A stretch of 64,000 nucleotides of DNA from Gigaspora rosea (lineage: Eukaryota; Glomeromycota; Glomeromycetes; Diversisporales; Gigasporaceae). The notes beneath the pieces were generated by a model. The model worked only from the letters and a program-made list of their open reading frames with translations, had not been told where the DNA came from and made no database searches. Below are positions 55,180 through 64,000 of the stretch, piece after piece (positions within the stretch are counted from its first letter, which is position 1; every line of letters starts with the position of its first letter). The position numbers were made by a program, and so were the translations under genes. The stretch lies in contig QKWP01000136.1 in the NCBI GenBank assembly GCA_003550325.1, positions 100,533-164,532 of the forward strand, read 5' to 3'.

Positions 55180-55800
55180 AGTATTCTTTTTTTCTTTTTT
55201 TTTATACTAACATTTCTTTTTCTTTAGAAAGAACATAGTACGATTGTTAGCATGACGGTTAGAACAGATAAAGTAGGTATCAAAAATCTGTTAAGATGGA
55301 AAACGTGAGTGGAAAAATAGTGTTGGATATTGTTATTGTCATGAAATTGGAGTTGAAAAGGATAAATATAAGGCTAGAATATTTTTTTCTTTTCTTTTTT
55401 TTATTTACAGTACTAACGTTTCTTTTTTCTTAGAATGAATATAGTACAAAACATAGCGCAATAGTTAGAACGACAAAGTAGATATCAAAAATCTGCAGAA
55501 ATAGGAAACATGAGTGAAAAAGTAATGTTGGATATTGTTATCATCATGGAATTGGAGTTGAAAAGAATGAATATAAGGCTAGTATTCTTTTTTTTAATTA
55601 TATTTTTTTTTATTACAGTACTAACTTTTTTTTCTTCAAAATGAAATGAACATAGTACAAAACACAGCACAATAGATAGAATGGACAGAGCACGATAGAT
55701 AAAATAAATAGAGCACAATAGTTAGTATCTGGTTTACTATAGTTTTTTTTTATATATACAGTTTTAACATTTCATTTTTTTCTTTAGAATAAACGTAGTA
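55180..55800 (+). repeat. Imperfect tandem repeat, ~195-205-bp unit, about three copies
   Basis: Each unit has a TTCTTTTTTTT tract, TACAGTACTAACxTTTCTTTTT, AGAAxGAAxATAGTAC, AAAGTAGxTATCAAAAATCTG, GTTGGATATTGTTAT and TTGGAGTTGAAAAG. The third copy is truncated. Confidence 0.75.
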
Positions 55801-56040
55801 TGATTGTTATGATAAAACATAACATGATAGTAGAATGAATATAGCATTATAGTAGAATGTAGCACAAAAGATGTAGCATAATAGTTCAGGACATAGCAAA
55901 ATAGTTAATGTAGGATGTAGCATGATATCATAGTTAGTAGCATGATGTTGGGACATACTATGATATTGTGATATAGCATGATTTTGGGATGTAGCATGAT
56001 AGTTGGGAAATAGCATGATAGTTAGAATCGGGTTTATATT
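55800..56040. repeat. TAGCATGATAGTT short repeat
   Basis: (A)TAGCA(T/A)(A/G)ATAGTTxxxxxAxGTAGCATGAT words recur about ten times with irregular spacing. The 69-codon minus-strand frame here (repeated SQYH/SQHH-type words) is a translation of the repeat. Confidence 0.6.
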
Positions 56041-57419
56041 GTAATTTGTATTTATTTTTTGTATTTTTTTAATTTTTTTTGTATTTATTTTTAATTTTTT
56101 TTGTCAACAATTTTTGTAAGAAATTAAATTGTTAAATAAATAAAAATCGAATTTATTAAATATATAAAAAATTAGCTAGCATATAGCAATATTTATTATT
56201 CACTTTTTGTTTATAGTAATATTTATTATTCACTTTTTGTTATTTTTTTATTTTTTACAATCTGCGCAGATTATCGAATTGTTAATTATTAAAGATCTGT
56301 GCAGAAAATTGAATCTGAGCAGAAAATAAAAAAAATTTATTCAACGATCGCTAGCAGGGTCACAGATCTGCATTAATTTTTAATAATTGTTTTTTTTAAA
56401 AAATCTGTACAGATCTGCACTATAAAAACTTTCTCAATGCCTCTCCCTAATCCAAACCTTTCTAAACTGAACACTATTAAACTATCTCTAAACTAACAAA
56501 ATCTCCTAGATATTTGTAAATTTTATTATTAAGTTTAGATAAGCCATATATAACTTTTTAAAAACTGAACTTTTCCAAATTTTTATATAGTAAAAAAAAG
56601 CAGACCCAGCAGTTCAGATTAGAAAGAGTTAACTGTATATATTTTTTTAATTGCCCTAGTCTCAATGATAAAGGTGCTGTTGGTGCTCTTTTTATTATGA
56701 TCAATATTAATCAGCAGGGCCTTTCTAATTAGCAAGGTTCCCTATATGTTTATGTGCTATGTACATTTTACTATTACAGTAACAATTCTATTCAACTGGA
56801 TTTCTCTTGCTAACCAGGACTGAAAAATTCTAATACAACTCAGATCTGAGTTTGTATGATTTTAGTAGTATTTTAGCCAACAAGATATATAAAATAGAGC
56901 AAAATTTATAAAATTTACTATATAGAAATGCAACATTTGATAAATTTCTATACAAAATTTTCTTTTTTAGAATCATCTGGGTTGTATTAGAGTTCTTTGG
57001 GGCCCTGGCTATCCTATTTACAATCAGGAGATCTAACCAGAACTGTCCAAATGTTTTGACTAGAATTTCACCAAAGGTATTCGAGTTCGACTAGAATTCC
57101 ACCAGAGTTATCAATTTTGCAACTAGATTTTTACCAGATATATTCAATTTTTCTTCAATCAAGCTGAGAAATTTCATAGTACTATATAGATCGCACTATC
57201 TATAGTTAATATTTTCTAACTGTAGTTCTAGCAACCTGGTTTAGCTCATCTATTTTATGATCTTGTATAGTTTATTCTTGTCCTCTAGTAGAGCTTGAAC
57301 TAGCAACCTAATATTTGAAGACCTTGAAGCATAACTACTTATGCTATTAACTCGCAGGTCTATTTTTAATATTTCAAAAATTTTATTAAATTAATTTTTT
57401 TAAGCTTTAAGTAATATAT
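56041..57419. other. Gene-free stretch
   Basis: 56165-56245 has a tandem ATAGxAATATTTATTATTCACTTTTTGTT duplication; 56260-56420 has scattered (A)GATCTG(C/T)xCAGA words. 56420-57380 is slightly GC-richer but has no gene I can support. Confidence 0.35.
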
Positions 57420-57607
57420 AATTATTTAAATGCTACATGTTTTGAAATCTATTTACTAAAATATAACTAAAATACAATAAGTAATAAAATAAGTTCAGAA
57501 AAAATATAATGAATTTAGATAATTGCTTGTATTGTAATTGTAAAACTTATAATGCTTGCAATATCATATAGTGGTCAAATCAAACTAAATTAAAAAAAGC
57601 AATAATA
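57420..57607 (+). repeat. Dispersed repeat, copy 2, interrupted by LINE-2
   Basis: Direct counterpart of 2036-2230. Similarity stops at GCAATAATA, exactly where the GC-richer start of LINE-2 (CACGGAGGACC) begins. Confidence 0.75.
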
Positions 57608-60600
57608 CACGGAGGACCAAGATTATGACGGCCAGACCCAATGTACAGGGCAGGCTATGGTACCCTGCACAGCTGTGAGAACCGAGCTTAAAACGGTGAG
57701 CATTTCTACAGAAGACAACTATAATACTTCAGATATCATATCTTCATCTCATTCTGAAGTACAATACTCCTTCAATACCTCTTTGCCATCAACTAATACC
57801 AACTCTAACAACTATCCAATATCAGAAACTTACGCTGAATCGCTACTTATAAAAGATTTTAGTGATGAAGAAATTGAAATTTCTACAAACTCCTTAAATA
57901 ACAGAAACTATAATTATTTTGACCTTAACACTTCTGAAATATATAACCCAACAACATGTTACAATAAATTTCTTTACTATCATAGACTACAAACCCTACC
58001 TTCTTCACAAACTGTAAGCACTTTCTTACAATACATACTAGAAAATTACCCATGTTTTATTCAGACCAATATATTAAAATCTCTGTCAAACCACATCCTC
58101 AAACTGATTATTTCTTCACAGAAGCACATATTTACCTTCCATATAAAAACTTACTACTAGGTCACTTTATAATTTCACCTTTAGGAGAGCTACCAGCCTT
58201 CTGTAATATAGAGCTCAAATCATTCAATAATAGCTTTCAAATACCAATCTTTTCTAATAATCTCTTTTTTCTAACACCCAACTTACAACACTATACAACA
58301 TTAAACTCTAATACCAATATGACCTCTATATCCAATATTCAAACTAATGTGAACAATTTTAATACATCTCCACATATACCAAATCAAACTATAACACTTG
58401 AACCTGAATATATTTCAATTTCTATAAAAATAGCCTCACTTAATACCAATGGTCTTCTACAACCAACAAAAAAACTTCTTATTGAAGAAATCTTAAATCA
58501 AAATCTATATAATATCTTTGGTCTTTCAGAAACTCATTTAACCCAAAAAGATAGCAAATTTCTAAACAACAAAATCAAAAACTATACTAGTTTCTGGAGC
58601 TCTTTCTCCAATCCACATCAAGCTGGTGTAGGAATTTTTATCCACAACAAAATCTCCAAATATGTTGCATGCACTCACAATTTTAATGGCCATATAATAG
58701 GTCTGATCATCATTTTAAAAACACTCCTATTAGGCTACTTCAAATCTATATCCCTACTACTAAAAAAAACAACTTCGAAAAGAAATACAAGAACAAATTA
58801 TTACATTGTGCCAAAATCCTAAATATCGATATATAATTATGGGAGACTTTAATAGTATTCCTAACCCTCGAATTGACTGTCTTCCATTTAAAAAAACATC
58901 AATTCCCGAAACCCAACTTATCAAATATTTTATTAGTCACCAATACAAAGATATTTATCGTTTCTTTTTCCCTAACTCCTCAAATTTCACTTTTTCAACG
59001 CTCAAATATTCAGAGTAGAATAGATCAAATCTGAACCAATCTGAGTATTACGAATATAGATTATACAGATATTCTCTCAAACAGTTTGTTTGAATCAGAT
59101 CACAATACTATCACACTAGAATTATCTGTCATAATTAACAAACCAAAAGCACGTAAACAACATAAAAGAAAAAAATTTCTTTGGAAAAACTGCACCAAAG
59201 AAAATCTTAAAAACTATGCAAACCAAACCACACTCAACTTACAAAAACTATAATTACAAATAGATCAAATTATCAACCAAAACCAGCTTAACAATTTTTG
59301 GAATAAACTTCAAAAAACTCTCATTAAAGCTGCTACCAAACATATTTCTTTTCACAAAATTAATACTATTAAAGAAATTAAAGAAACTTCTTCATCAAAA
59401 CAAACTCCTCTCTTTTACAGATTTAAAGAAATACAATATCTCAAAAATCATTTCTCCTCCTCCAACTTCCTTCCACTTTGTAAAAAATATATTCTACAAT
59501 ACCCTGATTGTACATTTCAACTACTAGCACCTACTCTATTACAAATTAAAGAAGAATTTCAACAAATCAAAATTGCTCTTAATATTCAACAACAACAAAC
59601 TATCTATAAAGAAATTCAACAAAAAATTGAAAACTGTAACCAATCCTTTTTAGAAACCCAAAACTTTTCTACAAAAAAATTCTTGAAAAATATAATAATA
59701 TACATATTGATAGACTATCTATTGAAAACTCACTCCTTACAGAATATAATGAAATTCTTAATGCAATCCATAATCACTTTTTTGAATATTTTAAAGAAAA
59801 ACTACTTCAACCAATTCTATCTTCTTCTGAATTCTATCATCTCTATGAACCACATTCCGAATTTGAAGAATACTATCATAACTTATTCCAGAATATCACA
59901 AATCAAGAATGGCAGGAAATCTTAAATGATCTTCTAAACCAAAAGGCAGCAGGTGCCTCTAAAATCTGCTATGAACACATTAAACATGCTAGTCACAAAG
60001 CACAAACACTCTTTAAAAAATTTTTCAACAAATGCTTTCAACTTCAAAAAGTTCCTACAGATTGGAAGTCTTCGAATATATCCTTATTCCAAAAAAATCT
60101 ATTTGGAATTTTACCTTAAATCAAGTCCATCCAATTTCTATTATAGAACCCTTCAAAAAAACCTTTACTAAAATATTTACTAAACGACTTGACCAAGTTA
60201 TTTCTAATAACCATCTTCTATCTGATCTAAATTTTGCTGCTTCTAAAAACTCATCCACCCATATCCCTATACAAATCCTTCATAATACTATCGAACACTA
60301 CAAAATACACAACAAAGAAGCTTGGATTCTCTTTCAAGATATGTCTAAAGCATTTGACAAAATTAATATTTCACGTCTTCAAGATAACTGTAAAAGAATT
60401 GGTATTCCTAGTTTGGGTATCAATCTAATCACTGAACTACACACATTAAGACAAGCAAGGGTCATCACTGCGCATGGTCTTACTTTACCTATTAACATTC
60501 AATCTGGAATAGAACAAGGAGAGACTTATTCTCCTCTACTTTGAAAAATTTACTATGATCCAATTCTTATCTTTATTCACCAAAAATACCAAAATCAAAT

Positions 60601-62870
60601 ACTCAAAATTACCTCACAATCCCCTCTTGACATAATTACTAATACTACTAGTACTAATATTTCAATCCTACCTTTAGCCTATATGGATGATACAACATGG
60701 CTCTGTGAAAACTCTGAAACTATGCAAATATTCTCAATGATACATCTGAACTCTATAAAATTAATAATATAAAAGTCAACCCTACAAAATCTGATTTACT
60801 TCATATTCAATCTAAACCCAAACAATATCCCTTTTATTCAATAACCAACCTATTCTACCCAGAAATTCCAATGATGTCATTAGATACTTAGGTATCTATT
60901 TTGATGGAAATGGTTCAACTAAACCAATATTTGATACAATTATTAACAAAATTGAAAACTTTATTTGTCAAATAAAATACAAAAAACTTACACCCTTACA
61001 AATTTCATCACTTTTCAACCTTATACTCCAACCCTCTATTGAATATCTTCTACAAATATGCATTATTCATAAAAATCTTCAAACCAAACTATCTAGACTC
61101 TTTACTATTCAAACTAAAAAAATGCTCTCCCTTGCTAAAAATACTAACAATATAGTTCTTACCAATCCTATAACATTTAATTTACCTACCCTCAACAATT
61201 TGATTCAAAAAACAAGTGCTTCTAATATTGAACGTATATTTAATACTAGTCCAATTCTCAAAAATATAGGTCTTACCCATATTAAATCATGGTTAACTAA
61301 AATATGGTCTCCCAACCTTACTCAAAATCTACTTATTTTACATACTCATAAAACAAAAAATTTTATACTCATTTTTCACCTTTCACAATTAGCCAAAAAC
61401 AATATTATATTATCAAATCTCTCACTTAATTCCTATTGCCCAGATTTTCTCTCTAATATACATCTAATCTATGATATTCTTCCTCCAAACCCACAAACTT
61501 CTACAATTAATAGTTTGAAAAACAACCGGTTACTATTTATTGAACAAATTACAACTGCAAACAATAAATATATCCTTCCATGGAATAACATTTATTTACG
61601 TACTAACAAATCTACTAAAGGCTATCAACCTTTATGGTTTTCCAATATCCTCCAGTCTATACAAGATAACACAATTACAACTACATGGCCTCATCTTAAC
61701 TTACCCACAATTAACTTCTTTATTAATACAACATATCTTCTTTTTCCTTTATTAACTTCCAATTCTTTTTCACTTATACAAATACACTATAACTCTAACA
61801 ATAATCTCTTTTTATCACATCAAACTTCTTTATCAAAAACTACAACATACAGTATAAACTCCTTAGATTTAGGTTTTATACAACTACTACCCCATACTCT
61901 TCCATCTTTAAATACCCTTTCTTCATTTAATCTTTCCTACAACCAAATTAGCAAACTCAAAAATCCAACATATATTCAAATAGATTACAAAGAAATTCTT
62001 GCTCTAATCCATATATTCAATCTCACTACTGCCACAACTCCTTCTCAATCTATACCACAAATTCATATTCCTACACAAGAGATACAGCTCATACACCATC
62101 TAACCAATCATACTATCTACCAACATCAACTTACTAGTCTTTTGACACTCATTCAAAATTTAACTTTACAAGATCTTTACTTCTATACAGTTGCTTCAAT
62201 CCAAAATCTACAATTTTTAAATATCAAATCTGGTATTGGCTGGATTTGTGAAAACAATACCTCTATTAAATTCAATGCAGCTACTACTCCATATCCAGAT
62301 TTAACACGAACTGAACTTGAAGCAATTATTTCCCTTCTCTTTACAATTCCTAATAATACTCATATAAATATTCATTTAGATAACAATACTGCAATCAAAA
62401 ATCTAAAACAAATACACTCTTTTAAAACTATACAAAACAAAAATTGGGATATCATATCTATTATTAATCAAATTAAATATATCAAAAACATCTAATTTAC
62501 CATACACAAAGTTAAATCACACCTTAATTCTTTTCATAATCAAGCAGAACTACTTGCAAAACGTGGAACTAACAAACCAATACTCAAAATTACCCATAAT
62601 TTTCTAAATTTACCAATCCATTTTATGTGGAACAATCATTTTATTCCTTTCAAAATACATACTTTTATTAAAAAATATATACTATACAAGAGCTATACTC
62701 CTGGACTACTCTTAAAATATTTAAAAACACATTTGAAATTAATTGGACACTTTGTTTTGCTATTTTTAAACTCTTGTTTATTTCGAAATATGCTATTTTT
62801 TTTAATTCTGAAACCCCTTTCCAGAGGAAATTTTTAATAAATCAGACCAATTTATAACTCACAAATTCAA
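57608..62870 (+). mobile_element. LINE-2: degraded non-LTR retrotransposon
   Basis: Begins with CACGGAGGACCAAGATTATG at the break in the dispersed repeat and carries a leader ORF, endonuclease, reverse transcriptase and RNase H, all on the plus strand. The sense strand is visibly G-poor, unlike LINE-1. The 3' end is placed near 62870 where coding-like sequence stops; no poly(A) or target duplication was found, so that border is uncertain. Confidence 0.75.
57657..62840 (+). pseudogene. LINE-2 polyprotein: endonuclease-reverse transcriptase-RNase H, many frameshifts
   Basis: Pieces in order: a Ser/Asn-rich leader (57657-58160); an endonuclease domain (58052-58822, IKIASLNTNGL and GLSETHLTQ; continued at 58806 with IIMGDFNSIPNP; SDHNTITL near 59097); reverse transcriptase (AAGASKICYEHIKHA near 59950; 60032-60544 with FQDMSKAFDKI holding a catalytic Asp and GIEQGETYSPLL; YMDD at about 60680); RNase H in 61122-62495 and beyond, where YTDGS reads YTVAS, RTELEAI and HLDNNTAI remain, and the last motif reads NQAELLAKRG. 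Stops at 60542 (TGA) and in the linker (TAA near 59251) fit TGG and CAA. Loss of the first RNase H Asp and the frameshifts mean it is inactive. Confidence 0.8.
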
Positions 62871-63092
62871 TATTATTTAATAATTTAAATTCAAAAGTTA
62901 ATAATCTAAAGATAAATAAGGGGAACAAAGAATTGATCAAATATTGTAGAGGGTTTCAGAATTAATGATTTGATATCCAATTTCAAATAAAATAAATAAC
63001 ATATTTATTTCAAAGATTTACGTATAGTTCTATTTTTTAAAGATAAATTTATATATAGAACCCCGCATAGCAAAATAGTGCATTGGGCCAAC

Positions 63093-63271
63093 CAATCAGA
63101 TTTTGAGATTTTATAATAATAATCTGTTTATATATTGTATCTTTCTAAAAATGTTATTAATTTGTAAAATATATTAATAAANCAATCAGATTTTGAGATT
63201 TTATAATAATAATCTGTTTATATATTGTATCTTTCTAAAAATGTTATTAATTTGTAAAATATATTAATAAA
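63093..63271. other. 89-bp exact duplication around a single N (assembly join)
   Basis: 63093-63181 and 63183-63271 are identical and separated by one ambiguous base at 63182. This is the signature of two contigs whose overlap was not merged, not of a biological tandem repeat. Confidence 0.85.
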
Positions 63272-63424
63272 ATGTGTATAAATTTAGAATTTGGTTCATT
63301 ATTATGGGTTTTATAATTTATTGCACCTGCAATACATTGTACCCCTTCTATTAATTAAAAATTTTGAAATGCTCCTCATGAAATTTTGGCATAAACTATA
63401 CTCCTGCTTTATCCTAGGTAGAGA

Positions 63425-63700
63425 TTGAATTCGAACATGATATGATCTATTGCTTGGTCAAATCGATCATGATCGATCATGAAATTTTTTGTTCGATCAT
63501 GATCAATGAAACTTAATGATTGATCATAGCCTTTGATCGATCATAATTGAACAAAAGCCATGATCAATCATAAAGTTTGAATACAATTAGAGATTCGAAC
63601 TTGATATGATCGTTAGTTCAATCGATTATAATTTTTTGATCGATTAATGATCATAACCTTTAATTGATCATGATGCATAACCAATTATAGTTGAATAATA
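63425..63700. repeat. (GATCGATCAT)n-type palindromic repeat
   Basis: TGATCGATCATGA, GATCATGATCAATGA and TTGATCGATCATAATTGA-type words repeat between 63455 and 63680. Self-complementary units like the AATCGATT array at 47 kb. Confidence 0.75.
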
Positions 63701-63870
63701 GTCGTATTCAGCAAATATTCGAATAACAGTTTAAAATGTTTCGAATAACTATTCGGCAAATAATATAAATAAATAAACTTTATTCGAATAAGTTATATTT
63801 ATTCGAATAAGTGTAACTTATTCGAATAAGTGTAACTTATTCGAATAAGTATAACTTATTCGAATTAGTG
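63695..63870. repeat. (CTTATTCGAATAAGTxTAA)n tandem palindrome
   Basis: From about 63775 an 18-19-bp unit, ACTTATTCGAATAAGTGTA, occurs about five times almost perfectly. Upstream the TTCGAATAA core recurs irregularly. Confidence 0.8.
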
Positions 63871-64000
63871 GTCGTACCCTAGGGTACAATAACCGGTTAA
63901 CTATTAGGCTATCCAGATACCCGAATTATAAAACTGATAAACAGATAAATTATTGAGGTATCCAGTTAACTTAAGATATAATATAGGATAATATAGGGTA

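Noticed and set aside
58806-60428. Small separate ORFs at 58806, 59683, 59953 and 60234
   Set aside because: They are frames of the broken LINE-2 polyprotein or their overlaps, not independent genes.

Overview
The window looks like repeat-dominated nuclear DNA of a filamentous fungus, most likely an arbuscular-mycorrhizal (Glomeromycotina, Rhizophagus-like) genome. Reasons: very low GC, short GT-AG spliceosomal introns of roughly 65-170 nt, a multi-exon fungal-type S41 peptidase, RVT/RNase H LINEs, a tnp2 (CACTA-like) transposase, and acidic low-complexity proteins of a kind common there. The organism assignment is inference from protein style and composition; no database was searched.

Layout. 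35-1958 (+): 3' part of a secreted-type S41 serine peptidase, four exons, cut by the window edge. 2.0-9.8 kb: no convincing gene; dispersed repeats, small hairpin elements and a terminal-inverted-repeat element holding a tandem array (8.3-9.45 kb). 9785-17247 (+): a decayed but apparently full-length non-LTR retrotransposon (ORF1 with RRM-like modules; ORF2 with endonuclease, reverse transcriptase, RNase H and zinc knuckle) bounded by a 15-bp target-site duplication. 17.3-31.6 kb: a dense nest of hairpin or MITE-like elements, including a ~940-bp near-perfect palindrome, and a GC-richer 713-bp tRNA-headed SINE-like retroposon with a 17-bp target-site duplication and oligo(A) tail. 24.6-25.3 kb carries an iterated exon/intron-like unit.

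32.4-35.4 kb (-): tnp2/CACTA transposase in one continuous frame broken only by three stop codons. 38.8-39.2 kb (-): FG-repeat (nucleoporin-like) coding fragment. 40.0-42.0 kb (+): unrecognised four-exon gene whose frame and splice sites are intact but which carries six in-frame stops. 42.6-44.0 kb (+): unrecognised intact four-exon gene (387 aa, coiled coil and acidic tail). 45.3-46.7 kb (-): secreted, possibly GPI-anchored, six-hairpin-glycosidase-like protein with one frameshift. 47-57 kb: simple repeats, MITEs, a ~2-kb element made of stacked hairpins, and tandem repeats. 57.6-62.9 kb (+): a second, more degraded LINE with a strikingly G-poor sense strand. 63-64 kb: an assembly artefact (89-bp exact duplication across one N) and palindromic simple repeats.

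A unifying observation: almost every nonsense codon that breaks the transposase, the LINEs and the 40-kb gene is TAA/TAG where CAA/CAG would be read, or TGA/TAG where TGG would be read. That is what C-to-T transitions on either strand produce, with few indels in the youngest elements. This suggests a cytosine-deamination or RIP-like silencing process rather than random decay. Only the S41 peptidase and the 42.6-kb gene look fully functional.
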